Of a stretch of DNA of 64,000 nt, positions 52,438 through 61,744 are shown piece after piece. Below the pieces are notes generated by a model. That model searched no databases, was not told the origin of the DNA, and was given only the letters and a program-made list of their open reading frames with translations. The first letter of the stretch is position 1. Each line of letters starts with the position of its first letter. This DNA comes from Pseudomonas sp. ICMP22404. Lineage in GTDB: Bacteria > Pseudomonadota > Gammaproteobacteria > Pseudomonadales > Pseudomonadaceae. Location of the stretch: the NCBI RefSeq assembly GCF_006227205.1, contig NZ_VCNG01000019.1:62001-126000 (forward strand), read 5' to 3'. A program made the position numbers and the translations under genes.

Positions 52438-53969
52438 TACGAGTCAGCCTTGAGGAAGGCCTTGAACCGCACCAGCTCGGTCAGGCGGTAGCCGCGATAA
52501 CGACCCATGGCCAGCATGAAGCCCACCAGGATCAGCAGGATCGCCGGGAAGGTGAAGACGAAGTACACCAGCTCCGGCACGCTCATGATCAGGTGCGCCA
52601 GGGACGCGGCAAACAGGGTGCCGATGGCGACCTTCATGGCGTGACCGCCGCCGCGCTCTTCCCAGGTGATGGACAGGCGCTCGATGGTCATGGTCAGGAT
52701 CACCATCGGGAACAGCGCCACCGACAGGCCACGCTCCAGGCCCAGCTTATGGCTGAACAGGCTGATGGCGGCGATCAGCACCACCACGAACGTCAGCACC
52801 ACCGAAAGCCTTGGCAGCATCTGCAACTTGAGATGTTCCAGGTAGGAGCGCAGTGACAGGCCCAGGGCCGTGATCACCGTGAACAGGACGATCCCGAAGC
52901 CCAGCTGGGTTTCGCGGAAAGCCAGGGCAATCAGCACCGGGGTAAAGGTCCCCAGGGTCTGCAGGCCGATCAGGTTGCGCAGAACCAGGATCACCAGCAC
53001 GCCGATGGGGATCATCACCATGATCATGAACGTCTGCTGGGTTTGCAGGGGCAGGCCGTAGAGCGAATATTCGAGGAAATTCGCGTCGGTGTTCTCGTCC
53101 GTCAGCTTGGCCAGGCGAATGGCGTTCATTTCGCTGTTGTTCATGCTGAAAGTGACGGTGGCTTTCTTGCCACCATCGACGGTGATCAGGTTTTCATCGC
53201 CGGTCCACCACAGCAGGCGGTCGGTGGGCAGGCCCTGTTCGCCGGTGTCCGGGTTGAAATACAGCCAGTCGTTGCCGTTGAAGCTGCGCAGCCACAGTTC
53301 CGGCGTTTGTGGCTGATCGGCCACCAGGCGAATGGTGTGGACTTTTTCCACCGGTACGTGGGCGATGGACAGCACCAGCTCCACGATTCTCGCTTTGTTG
53401 CTCGACGTCGGGTCGCCGGCCAGCAGCAGTTTGACGTTGTCGTCGTTGAGGTTGTTGACCCGCTTGATGGCTTCGCTGATGAAGGTCTCGACATCGGCCG
53501 AATGCTGGCGGATCGGCGCGAGCAGGGCCTCGGCGGCGATCTTCTCCGGGCCTTCGATGGCGATGCTGTCACGGAAGGTCGGTCCCTTGACCTTGGTTTT
53601 TTCGGCGCTGTAGCGCTTGGTCAGCACCAGGCGGTAATAGAGGGTCTGGTTACCCTTGGCCCGGCGGGCCGACCAAGTGACCTTGCGGTTGCCGTCGATC
53701 CGGTTCACCGCTACGCCGTAATTGTTGGAAATGAAACTCTCGTTGAGGCTGACGTAGTCGCGGCTCAACGGGGGCACGAACATCTGGATCTTCACCGGAT
53801 CTTTCGCGTTGGGCACGAATTCGACCTTGGCATCGATGTTCCACAGGTCGTCCGTGGCGTCTTCGGTCACCGGGATGCCGAGCACGAAAATCTGATAGGC
53901 CGTCACCGACAGGCCCAGCACCACCAGGATGGCGATCAGCATTTTCAAATGGAGGGTAAGGGAGCGCAT
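52437..53969 (-). CDS. Membrane protein with inactive transglutaminase domain and seven TM helices
   Basis: The 510-residue protein has an N-terminal helix, a periplasmic transglutaminase-like domain (about 160-260) and seven transmembrane helices at the C-terminus (about 315-495). The transglutaminase region has no visible catalytic Cys/His/Asp set (it contains DNVKLLLAGDPTSSNKARIVEL), as expected for the inactive family. It overlaps the ligase gene and is followed on the upstream side by a protease gene, so all three are one operon. Function unknown. Confidence 0.88.
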   Translation of the reverse strand: MRSLTLHLKMLIAILVVLGLSVTAYQIFVLGIPVTEDATDDLWNIDAKVEFVPNAKDPVKIQMFVPPLSRDYVSLNESFISNNYGVAVNRIDGNRKVTWSARRAKGNQTLYYRLVLTKRYSAEKTKVKGPTFRDSIAIEGPEKIAAEALLAPIRQHSADVETFISEAIKRVNNLNDDNVKLLLAGDPTSSNKARIVELVLSIAHVPVEKVHTIRLVADQPQTPELWLRSFNGNDWLYFNPDTGEQGLPTDRLLWWTGDENLITVDGGKKATVTFSMNNSEMNAIRLAKLTDENTDANFLEYSLYGLPLQTQQTFMIMVMIPIGVLVILVLRNLIGLQTLGTFTPVLIALAFRETQLGFGIVLFTVITALGLSLRSYLEHLKLQMLPRLSVVLTFVVVLIAAISLFSHKLGLERGLSVALFPMVILTMTIERLSITWEERGGGHAMKVAIGTLFAASLAHLIMSVPELVYFVFTFPAILLILVGFMLAMGRYRGYRLTELVRFKAFLKADS

Positions 53970-53974
53970 TGGAA

Positions 53975-54511
53975 TTACTCTGCGGTAAGAGCGGCATTGG
54001 TGCAGGCGGGTTTGCCGGCAGCGTATTTGAGACTGGGGTCGACCAGTGCGTCGAAGCGCTTGAGCGCCTCGGAACCGATCAGCAACGGGTATTGGAAGGC
54101 GCTACGGTCGGTCAGGTTCACTTCGATGCTGCGCAAGGCCGAGCCCATGCAGATATCCAGTTCGATGACCGGCCGGGCCGTGTATTTCTTGCCTTCTTCC
54201 GGGTCGTAGTCACCGGCGCGGCGTTTGATCTTGCTGACCCGGGCCAGCGGGCGTTCGATGGGGTGCGAATGGGCCGCGTCGATGGCGAGGTAAAAACGCA
54301 CCCAGGATTCGCCGTTGCGTTTGAAGCGCTTGATGTCGCGGGCACTGAGGGAGGCGGTCTTGGCGCCGGTGTCCAGCTTGGCGGCCACCTCCAGGTCGAT
54401 GCCCTGCAGCGCTGCATATTCGTTGAGGCCGTACACGGTTTTTTCACCCGCCGCGGCGAGTCCCGGCAGGCACATGAAGCAGAGGGCAGCGGATAAGGGC
54501 TTGAATGTCAT
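53975..54511 (-). CDS. Retropepsin-like periplasmic aspartic protease (RimK-associated type)
   Basis: The 178-residue protein has a signal peptide (cleavage near GLAAAG-EK). The catalytic DTGAKT motif (Asp47) is that of retropepsin-fold proteases annotated as ATP-dependent zinc proteases (DUF785) linked to RimK-type ligases. It is 5 bases from the next gene. It is the first gene of the module and probably acts in the periplasm on an envelope peptide. Confidence 0.85.
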   Translation of the reverse strand: MTFKPLSAALCFMCLPGLAAAGEKTVYGLNEYAALQGIDLEVAAKLDTGAKTASLSARDIKRFKRNGESWVRFYLAIDAAHSHPIERPLARVSKIKRRAGDYDPEEGKKYTARPVIELDICMGSALRSIEVNLTDRSAFQYPLLIGSEALKRFDALVDPSLKYAAGKPACTNAALTAE

Positions 54512-54716
54512 AGATCCTGGTGCACGGCGTTCCGTTTATCGGTTCAGGCCCTGGCATTACTGCACAAGCTCCTTCAGTAGCCTTTTCTCTATATAGAAGA
54601 ACAGGAGAGTGGCCAACAGCGGCGGCATTCTAGCACGGTGGTTTTCTGACGCCACCGCTGGCCGGAGGCTACGAACCCTGTGAAAAGGTGGTGGTGGCGG
54701 ACGGGCCTATTAGACG

Positions 54717-54728
54717 ATTGTCGACAAT
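54717..54728. promoter_or_regulatory. Probable GntR operator O1 of the prp operon
   Basis: ATTGTCGACAAT is a perfect palindrome 74 bases before the regulator start, upstream of the likely -35 sequence. Confidence 0.75.
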
Positions 54729-54790
54729 ATCGTTTTTTGTTTTGACGTATACGCTTTGATTGGGTAGTTTTTGTCGTATTGATTTTGAAG

Positions 54791-54801
54791 GTGTCGACAA
54801 T
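54791..54801. promoter_or_regulatory. Probable GntR operator O2 overlapping the prp ribosome-binding region
   Basis: GTGTCGACAAT repeats the core of O1 (TGTCGACA) and ends at the ATG of the regulator. Binding here would block initiation and suggests autoregulation. Confidence 0.7.
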
Positions 54802-55515
54802 ATGCTCGATCAGCTCGAAACGCCGATGCTGGCCCAAGACGACTCGGAAACCCTTTCCGAAAACGTCTTCCGGCGTATCCAGGCCGCCATCGTCAAAGGC
54901 GAGATCGCCCCCGGCAGCAAGATTTCCGAGCCCGAACTGGCCCGTACCTACGGCATCAGCCGTGGGCCGCTGCGCGAAGCGATCCATCGGCTGGAAGGTC
55001 AGCGCCTGCTGGTGCGGGTGCCTCATGTCGGCGCGCGTGTGGTTTCCCTGAGCCATGCCGAGCTGCTGGAGCTCTACGAAATCCGCGAGTCCCTGGAAGG
55101 CATGGCCTGCCGCCTCGCGGCCGAGCGCATGACCCTGGCGGAAATCGACGAACTGCGCCAGGTCCTGGAAACCCATGAGCGCGATGCGGCCTTCCAGGCC
55201 GGTGTCGGCTATTACCAACAGGAAGGCGATTTCGACTTTCATTACCGGATCATCCAGGGCAGCGGCAACCGCACGCTGACGCAAATGCTCTGCGGCGAGT
55301 TGTATCAACTGGTGCGCATGTACCGCATTCAGTTTTCCACCACGCCCAACCGGCCGCGCCAGGCCTTTGCCGAGCATCACCGGATTCTCGATGCCATCGC
55401 CGACCGTGACGGCGAATTGGCTGAGTTATTGATGCGCCGGCACATCGGCGCCTCCAAACGCAACATCGCGCGTCATTACCAGGACAGCGCCGCCACTGAA
55501 CGAGGTGAGTCATGA
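54802..55515 (+). CDS. GntR-family (FCD) regulator of propionate catabolism
   Basis: The 237-residue protein starts at the ATG at 54802. A winged helix (ENVFRRIQAAIVKGEIAPGSKISEPELARTYGISRGPLREA) is followed by an FCD ligand-binding domain with the metal-binding Asp/His positions (DFDFHYRII and AEHHRIL). The four-base overlap (ATGA) with prpB and the two operators make it the likely regulator of the prp operon, sensing 2-methylcitrate or a related acid. An earlier ATG at 54760 would overlap the promoter. Confidence 0.92.
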   Translation: MLDQLETPMLAQDDSETLSENVFRRIQAAIVKGEIAPGSKISEPELARTYGISRGPLREAIHRLEGQRLLVRVPHVGARVVSLSHAELLELYEIRESLEGMACRLAAERMTLAEIDELRQVLETHERDAAFQAGVGYYQQEGDFDFHYRIIQGSGNRTLTQMLCGELYQLVRMYRIQFSTTPNRPRQAFAEHHRILDAIADRDGELAELLMRRHIGASKRNIARHYQDSAATERGES

Positions 55516-56402
55516 GTTCCAGCAAGAGCACGCCAGGCCAGCGATTCCGCGATGCGGTCGCCTCTGAGCATCCGTTACAGGTGGTCGGCACGATCAACGC
55601 CAACCACGCGCTGCTGGCCAAACGCGCCGGTTTCAAGGCGATCTACCTGTCGGGCGGTGGCGTGGCAGCCGGTTCCCTCGGCGTGCCGGACCTGGGCATC
55701 ACCGGCCTGGATGACGTGCTGACCGATGTGCGGCGGATCACCGACGTGTGCGACCTGCCGCTGCTGGTGGACGTGGACACCGGTTTCGGTTCGTCGGCGT
55801 TCAACGTGGCTCGCACCGTCAAGTCGATGAGCAAGTTCGGCGCGGCGGCGATCCACATCGAAGACCAGGTCGGTGCCAAGCGCTGCGGCCATCGGCCGAA
55901 CAAGGAAATCGTCTCGCAGCAGGAAATGGTCGACCGCATCAAGGCTGCCGTTGATGCCCGTGCCGACGACAGTTTTGTGATCATGGCCCGCACCGATGCC
56001 TTGGCAGTGGAGGGGCTGGAGTCCGCGCTGGACCGTGCGGCCGCCTGCATCGAGGCCGGTGCTGACATGATCTTTCCCGAAGCGATTACCGAACTCGAGA
56101 TGTACAAGTTGTTCGCCAGCCGCGTGAAGGCGCCGATCCTGGCCAACATCACCGAGTTTGGCGCGACGCCGCTCTACACCACCGAACAGCTGGCCGGTGC
56201 CGACGTATCCCTGGTGCTGTACCCACTGTCGGCATTCCGCGCCATGAACAAGGCCGCCGAGAACGTCTACACCGCGATCCGTCGCGACGGCACGCAACAG
56301 AATGTCATCGACACCATGCAGACCCGCATGGAGCTTTACGATCGCATCGACTACCACACCTTCGAGCAGAAGCTCGATGCGTTGTTCGCTGCGAAAAAAT
56401 AA
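55512..56402 (+). CDS. prpB: 2-Methylisocitrate lyase
   Basis: The 296-residue protein has the full PrpB fold and motifs: the metal-binding Asp in VDVDTGFGSSAFNVART, the catalytic AKRCGHRPNKE (Lys-Arg-Cys-Gly-His, Cys about 124), and MARTDALAVEG. It cleaves 2-methylisocitrate to pyruvate and succinate. It overlaps the regulator gene (ATGA) and precedes prpC by 40 bases. Confidence 0.97.
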   Translation: MSSSKSTPGQRFRDAVASEHPLQVVGTINANHALLAKRAGFKAIYLSGGGVAAGSLGVPDLGITGLDDVLTDVRRITDVCDLPLLVDVDTGFGSSAFNVARTVKSMSKFGAAAIHIEDQVGAKRCGHRPNKEIVSQQEMVDRIKAAVDARADDSFVIMARTDALAVEGLESALDRAAACIEAGADMIFPEAITELEMYKLFASRVKAPILANITEFGATPLYTTEQLAGADVSLVLYPLSAFRAMNKAAENVYTAIRRDGTQQNVIDTMQTRMELYDRIDYHTFEQKLDALFAAKK

Positions 56403-56442
56403 CGGGCCGATTCCCTACAAATTCAAGAACTGGAGACAGCAA

Positions 56443-57570
56443 ATGGCCGAAGCAAAAGTACTCAGTGGCGCCGGGCTCCGTGGCCAGGTAGCCGGGCAAA
56501 CCGCCTTGTCCACCGTTGGCCAGTCCGGTGCGGGCCTGACCTATCGTGGCTACGACGTTCGCGACCTGGCGGCTGATGCGCAATTCGAAGAAGTGGCCTA
56601 CCTGTTGCTGTACGGCGAACTGCCAACCCAGGCGCAACTGGATGGCTATGTCCGCAAACTGCGTCAATTGCGCGACCTGCCCCAGGCGCTGAAGGAAGTG
56701 CTGGAACGCATTCCCGCCGACGCCCATCCGATGGACGTGATGCGCACCGGTTGCTCGTTCCTCGGCAACCTGGAACCCGAGACAAGTTTTGCTGAACAGC
56801 ACGACAAGACCGACCGCCTGCTGGGCGCATTCCCGGCGATCATGTGCTACTGGTATCGCTTCAGCCACCAGGGCCAGCGCATCGAATGCGTGACCGACGA
56901 AGCGTCCATCGGCGGCCATTTCCTGCATCTGTTGCACGGCAAAAAACCGAGCGAGCTGCACGTCAAAGTGATGAACGTGTCGCTGATCCTCTACGCCGAG
57001 CACGAATTCAATGCTTCGACCTTCACTGCCCGGGTCTGCGCCTCGACCCTGTCGGACCTGTTTTCCTGCATCACGGCGGCGATTGGCTCGCTGCGGGGGC
57101 CGTTGCATGGCGGTGCCAACGAAGCGGCCATGGAAATGATCGAACGCTTCGACTCGCCGGAGGCGGCGGTCAAGGGCACCCTGGCGATGCTGGAGCGCAA
57201 GGACAAGATCATGGGCTTCGGCCATGCGATCTATAAGGACAACGATCCGCGCAACGAGGTGATCAAGGGCTGGTCGAAAAAACTCGCCGATGAAGTGGGC
57301 GACACCGTGCTGTTCCCGGTTTCCGAAGCCATCGACAAGACCATGTGGGAACAGAAGAAGCTGTTCCCCAACGCCGATTTCTACCATGCCTCGGCGTACC
57401 ACTTCATGGGCATCCCGACCAAGCTGTTCACGCCGATCTTTGTCTGCTCGCGCCTGACCGGCTGGGCCGCCCACGTGTTCGAACAACGCGCCAACAACCG
57501 CATCATCCGCCCGAGCGCCGAATACACCGGCGTTGAACAGCGCAAGTTCGTGCCAATCGAACAACGCTGA
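56443..57570 (+). CDS. prpC: 2-Methylcitrate synthase
   Basis: The 375-residue citrate-synthase-family enzyme has GLTYRGYDVRDLA, the catalytic His region GGANEAAMEMIE, and MGFGHAIYKDNDPRNEVIK with the conserved His and Asp. The C-terminal RIIRPSAEYTG is typical. It condenses propionyl-CoA with oxaloacetate. The ATG at 56443 is the family start; the longer upstream frame overlaps prpB. Confidence 0.97.
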   Translation: MAEAKVLSGAGLRGQVAGQTALSTVGQSGAGLTYRGYDVRDLAADAQFEEVAYLLLYGELPTQAQLDGYVRKLRQLRDLPQALKEVLERIPADAHPMDVMRTGCSFLGNLEPETSFAEQHDKTDRLLGAFPAIMCYWYRFSHQGQRIECVTDEASIGGHFLHLLHGKKPSELHVKVMNVSLILYAEHEFNASTFTARVCASTLSDLFSCITAAIGSLRGPLHGGANEAAMEMIERFDSPEAAVKGTLAMLERKDKIMGFGHAIYKDNDPRNEVIKGWSKKLADEVGDTVLFPVSEAIDKTMWEQKKLFPNADFYHASAYHFMGIPTKLFTPIFVCSRLTGWAAHVFEQRANNRIIRPSAEYTGVEQRKFVPIEQR

Positions 57571-57612
57571 GCTGGAGGGGTTTAACCGCAGGTACTGGAG
57601 AAACCCAGAACC

Positions 57613-57703
57613 CTGTGGGAGCGAGCCTGCTCGCGATAGCGTCGGGTCAGCAACCTCATGGTTGGCTGACACACCACAATCGCGAGCAGGCTCCCTCCCA
57701 CAG
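57613..57703. repeat. REP doublet (inverted pair) between prpC and acnD
   Basis: CTGTGGGAGCGAGCCTGCTC and the inverted GAGCAGGCTCCCTCCCACAG lie 50 bases apart inside the operon. The right copy has one G changed to C in the core. Confidence 0.9.
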
Positions 57704-57768
57704 AAGAACAGGTTCACTTCAATTCTGCGCCAGCCCCTTCTGAACCCACCGTGACCCGAGTCCTGACG

Positions 57769-60360
57769 ATGAACACAGAATTTCGCAAACCGCTGTCCGG
57801 CACTTCGCTGGATTACTTCGATGTTCGCGGGGCCGTGGATGCCATCCGTCCCGGCGCCTACGACGGCCTGCCGTACACTTCGCGCGTGCTGGCGGAAAAC
57901 CTGGTGCGTCGCTGCGACCCGGCCACCCTGGGCGAGTCGCTGCTGCAACTGATCGAGCGCAAGCGCGACCTGGACTTCCCATGGTTCCCGGCCCGGGTGG
58001 TCTGCCATGACATTCTCGGCCAGACCGCCCTGGTGGACTTGGCCGGCCTGCGCGACGCCATCGCCCAGCAGGGCGGCGACCCGGCCCAGGTCAACCCGGT
58101 GGTGCCGACCCAACTGATCGTCGATCATTCCCTGGCAGTGGAAAGCGCCGGCTTCGACCCTCAGGCATTTGCCAAGAACCGGGCGATTGAAGACCGTCGC
58201 AACGAAGACCGCTTCCACTTCATCAACTGGACCAAAAAGGCCTTCAAGAATGTCGACGTGATTCCGCCGGGCAACGGGATCATGCACCAGATCAACCTGG
58301 AAAAAATGTCCCCGGTGATCCAGCAACGGGACGGCGTCGCCTTCCCCGACACCTGCGTGGGCACCGACAGCCATACGCCCCATGTCGACGCCTTGGGCGT
58401 GATCGCCATCGGCGTCGGTGGGCTGGAAGCCGAGAGCGTCATGCTCGGTCGCGCGTCGTGGATGCGCCTGCCGGAAATCGTCGGCGTCGAGCTGACCGGC
58501 AAGTTGCAACCGGGCATCACGGCCACCGACATGGTGCTGGCGTTGACCGAGTTCCTGCGCAAGCAGAAGGTCGTTGGCGCCTGGCTGGAGTTTTTCGGTG
58601 AAGGCGCGCAGGCGCTGACCCTGGGCGACCGCGCAACCATCTCCAACATGGCCCCGGAATATGGCGCCACGGCGGCGATGTTCTACATCGACCAGCAGAC
58701 CATCGACTACCTCAAGCTCACCGGCCGTGAAGACGCGCAAGTGCAATTGGTGGAAACCTACGCCCGGCAGGTGGGCCTGTGGGCCGACAGCCTCAAGGGC
58801 GCACAGTACGAGCGAGGCCTGACCTTCGACCTGTCCTCGGTGGTGCGCAACATGGCCGGGCCGAGCAACCCCCACGCCCGCGTCGCGACTGCCGATCTGG
58901 CGGCCAACGGCATTGCCGGACAATGGACCGAAGTGCCGGGGCAGATGCCCGACGGCGCGGTGATCATCGCCGCCATCACCAGCTGCACCAACACCAGCAA
59001 TCCGCGCAACGTCATTGCCGCTGGCCTCTTGGCACGCAATGCCAATCGCCTGGGACTGGCTCGCAAACCGTGGGTCAAATCGTCCCTGGCACCGGGTTCG
59101 AAAACCGTGGCGCTGTACCTGGATGAAGCCGGTCTGACCAAGGAGCTGGAGCAATTGGGCTTCGGCGTGGTGGCCTTCGCCTGCACAACCTGCAACGGTA
59201 TGTCCGGCGCGCTGGACCCGGTGATCCAGCAGGAAATTATCGACCGCGACCTGTATGCCACCGCCGTGCTGTCGGGTAACCGCAACTTCGATGGCCGTAT
59301 CCATCCATACGCCAAACAGGCGTTCCTTGCTTCGCCGCCCTTGGTGGTGGCCTACGCCATCGCCGGGACCATCCGTTTCGACATCGAGAAGGATGTGCTG
59401 GGCGTGGTGGACGGTCGGGAAATCCGTCTCAAGGACATCTGGCCGAGTGACGAGGAAATCGAAGCAGTGGTCAAGGCTTCGGTGAAGCCGGAGCAGTTCC
59501 GCCAGGTGTACATCCCGATGTTCGCCATCCAGGAAGACACCGGGCCGAAAGTCACGCCGCTGTACGACTGGCGTCCGCAAAGCACCTACATCCGCCGTCC
59601 GCCCTATTGGGAAGGGGCGCTGGCTGGGGCGCGACCGCTCAAAGGCATGCGCCCGTTGGCGGTGCTGCCGGACAACATCACCACCGATCACCTGTCGCCG
59701 TCCAACGCGATCATGCTGGACAGCGCCGCCGGCGAATACCTGGCGAAGATGGGCTTGCCGGAAGAAGACTTCAACTCCTACGCCACGCACCGGGGCGACC
59801 ATTTGACCGCCCAGCGCGCCACCTTCGCCAACCCGAAACTGTTCAACGAAATGGTCCAGGAAAACGGCAAGGTCAAGCAGGGTTCCCTGGCACGGGTCGA
59901 GCCCGAAGGCAAAGTCATGCGGATGTGGGAAGCCATCGAAACCTACATGGAACGCAAGCAGCCGCTGATCATCATCGCCGGTGCCGACTATGGCCAGGGT
60001 TCGTCCCGGGACTGGGCGGCCAAGGGCGTACGCCTGGCCGGTGTCGAGGCGATTGCCGCCGAAGGCTTCGAGCGTATCCATCGCACCAACCTGGTGGGCA
60101 TGGGCGTGTTGCCGCTGGAGTTCAAGCCTGGCACCGATCGCAAGACCCTGGGCATCGATGGCAGCGAAATCTACGACGTGATTGGCGAGCGCACCCCACG
60201 CGCGACGCTGACCCTGGTCATCACTCGCAAGAACGGCGAGCGCGTTGAAGTGCCGGTGACCTGCCGTCTCGATACGGCTGAGGAGGTGTCGATTTATGAA
60301 GCGGGTGGCGTGTTGCAGCGCTTTGCCCAGGACTTCCTTGAATCGGCGGTTGCCGTTTAA
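57769..60360 (+). CDS. acnD: Fe-S-dependent 2-methylisocitrate dehydratase AcnD
   Basis: The 863-residue aconitase-like enzyme has the substrate and cluster motifs SCTNTSNPRNV and FACTTCNGMSG (Cys ligands) and the C-terminal swivelling domain with the HRGDHLTAQRATF and GSSRDWAAKG motifs. I chose the ATG at 57769 (MNTEFRKPL), the typical AcnD start, over a GTG 18 bases earlier. It dehydrates 2-methylcitrate and, with PrpF, replaces PrpD in the methylcitrate cycle. Confidence 0.96.
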   Translation: MNTEFRKPLSGTSLDYFDVRGAVDAIRPGAYDGLPYTSRVLAENLVRRCDPATLGESLLQLIERKRDLDFPWFPARVVCHDILGQTALVDLAGLRDAIAQQGGDPAQVNPVVPTQLIVDHSLAVESAGFDPQAFAKNRAIEDRRNEDRFHFINWTKKAFKNVDVIPPGNGIMHQINLEKMSPVIQQRDGVAFPDTCVGTDSHTPHVDALGVIAIGVGGLEAESVMLGRASWMRLPEIVGVELTGKLQPGITATDMVLALTEFLRKQKVVGAWLEFFGEGAQALTLGDRATISNMAPEYGATAAMFYIDQQTIDYLKLTGREDAQVQLVETYARQVGLWADSLKGAQYERGLTFDLSSVVRNMAGPSNPHARVATADLAANGIAGQWTEVPGQMPDGAVIIAAITSCTNTSNPRNVIAAGLLARNANRLGLARKPWVKSSLAPGSKTVALYLDEAGLTKELEQLGFGVVAFACTTCNGMSGALDPVIQQEIIDRDLYATAVLSGNRNFDGRIHPYAKQAFLASPPLVVAYAIAGTIRFDIEKDVLGVVDGREIRLKDIWPSDEEIEAVVKASVKPEQFRQVYIPMFAIQEDTGPKVTPLYDWRPQSTYIRRPPYWEGALAGARPLKGMRPLAVLPDNITTDHLSPSNAIMLDSAAGEYLAKMGLPEEDFNSYATHRGDHLTAQRATFANPKLFNEMVQENGKVKQGSLARVEPEGKVMRMWEAIETYMERKQPLIIIAGADYGQGSSRDWAAKGVRLAGVEAIAAEGFERIHRTNLVGMGVLPLEFKPGTDRKTLGIDGSEIYDVIGERTPRATLTLVITRKNGERVEVPVTCRLDTAEEVSIYEAGGVLQRFAQDFLESAVAV

Positions 60361-60386
60361 ATCTCACGATAAGGAGTAGGTGCTTC

Positions 60387-61589
60387 ATGGCTCACGCACC
60401 ACGCTTTTCACCACAGATCAGAATCCCCGCCACCTACATGCGCGGTGGCACCAGCAAGGGCGTGTTCTTCAATCTGACGGACCTGCCCGAAGCCGCCCGT
60501 GTCCCCGGCGCGGCACGCGATGCCTTGCTGTTGCGGGTCATTGGCAGTCCCGATCCGTACGAGAAACAGATCGACGGCATGGGCGGCGCCACGTCCAGCA
60601 CCAGCAAGACGGTGATCCTGTCCAAGAGCAACCGGGCCGACCACGACGTCGATTACCTGTTCGGCCAGGTCTCCATCGACAAGCCGTTCGTGGACTGGAG
60701 TGGCAACTGCGGCAACCTGTCGGCGGCGGTGGGTTCGTTTGCCATCAGCAGTGGCTTGGTATCGTCCAGCCGCATTCCACAAAACGGTGTGGCGGTGGTG
60801 CGGATCTGGCAGGCCAACATCGGCAAGACCATCATTGCTCATGTGCCGATGACCGATGGCGCGGTGCAGGAAACCGGTGATTTCGAACTCGACGGGGTCA
60901 CTTTTCCGGCGGCAGAAGTGCAGTTGGAGTTCATGGACCCGGCAGCCGAGGAAGAAGGCGGAGGCGGTTCGATGTTTCCCACCGGCAATCTGGTGGACGA
61001 CTTGGAAGTGCCCGGCGTCGGCACGCTCAAGGCAACCCTGATCAACGCTGGGATCCCGACGATTTTCATCAATGCCCGGGACGTCGGCTATACCGGCACT
61101 GAGCTGCAGGGCGCCATCAATGGCGACCCCAAGGCCCTGGCGATGTTCGAAACCATCCGCGCCCACGGTGCCCTGCGCATGGGGCTGATCAAGCAACTGG
61201 ACGAAGCCGCCCAACGTCAGCACACGCCGAAGGTGGCGTTTGTCGCGCCGCCAGCGGACTACGTTTCGTCGAGTGGCAAAGCCGTAGCGGCGGGGGACGT
61301 CGACTTGCTGGTGCGGGCGCTGTCCATGGGCAAGCTCCACCACGCCATGATGGGCACCGCCGCAGTCGCCATCGGCACCGCCGCCGCTATTTCCGGCACC
61401 CTGGTGAACCTGGCCGCCGGCGGTACCGAGCGCAACGCCGTGCGCTTCGGTCACCCGTCCGGCACGTTGCGCGTCGGCGCCGAGGCCAACCAGGTCAATG
61501 GCGAATGGACCGTAAACAAAGCCATCATGAGTCGCAGTGCGCGGGTGTTGATGGAAGGGGTCGTGCGGGTACCGGCAGACACGTTCTGA
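60387..61589 (+). CDS. prpF: 2-Methylaconitate cis-trans isomerase PrpF
   Basis: The 400-residue isomerase has the PrpF opening MAHAPRFSPQIRIPATYMRG and GGTSKGVFFN, a catalytic-region WSGNCGNLSAAVG and the C-terminal AGGTERNAVRFGHPSG. It interconverts 2-methylaconitate isomers so that AcnD can be used. It is 26 bases after acnD and closes the operon; a REP doublet follows. No prpD follows. Confidence 0.96.
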   Translation: MAHAPRFSPQIRIPATYMRGGTSKGVFFNLTDLPEAARVPGAARDALLLRVIGSPDPYEKQIDGMGGATSSTSKTVILSKSNRADHDVDYLFGQVSIDKPFVDWSGNCGNLSAAVGSFAISSGLVSSSRIPQNGVAVVRIWQANIGKTIIAHVPMTDGAVQETGDFELDGVTFPAAEVQLEFMDPAAEEEGGGGSMFPTGNLVDDLEVPGVGTLKATLINAGIPTIFINARDVGYTGTELQGAINGDPKALAMFETIRAHGALRMGLIKQLDEAAQRQHTPKVAFVAPPADYVSSSGKAVAAGDVDLLVRALSMGKLHHAMMGTAAVAIGTAAAISGTLVNLAAGGTERNAVRFGHPSGTLRVGAEANQVNGEWTVNKAIMSRSARVLMEGVVRVPADTF

Positions 61590-61627
61590 TCCACCACAAA
61601 GGATCTGGGGAGTCACCACTGAATCAT

Positions 61628-61716
61628 TGTGGGAGCGAGCCTGCTCGCGATAGCGGTGTGTCAGCCAACAATGATGTTGCTGACCCGACGCTATCGCGAG
61701 CAGGCTCGCTCCCACA
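61628..61716. repeat. REP doublet (inverted pair) after prpF
   Basis: TGTGGGAGCGAGCCTGCTCG and the inverted GAGCAGGCTCGCTCCCACA are separated by about 45 bases, 39 bases after the prpF stop. Confidence 0.9.
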
Positions 61717-61744
61717 GGGTTGTGGTTTGACTGATCGAGGCAGT

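Larger units (their letters stand above)
54512..54801. other. Divergent promoter region between the envelope module and the prp operon
   Basis: These 290 bases hold two GTCGACA-type operators (listed separately) and a plausible prpR promoter: TTGACG (54742-54747), 17-bp spacer, TAGTTT (54765-54770). The left part serves the minus-strand protease operon. No small gene is recognised. Confidence 0.6.

Noticed and set aside
56305..60081. A very long open frame on the minus strand (1258 codons) opposite prpC and acnD
   Set aside because: It is an antisense shadow of two well-recognised genes on the plus strand. High GC with G/C-rich third positions keeps the reverse frame free of stops. It has no family similarity of its own.
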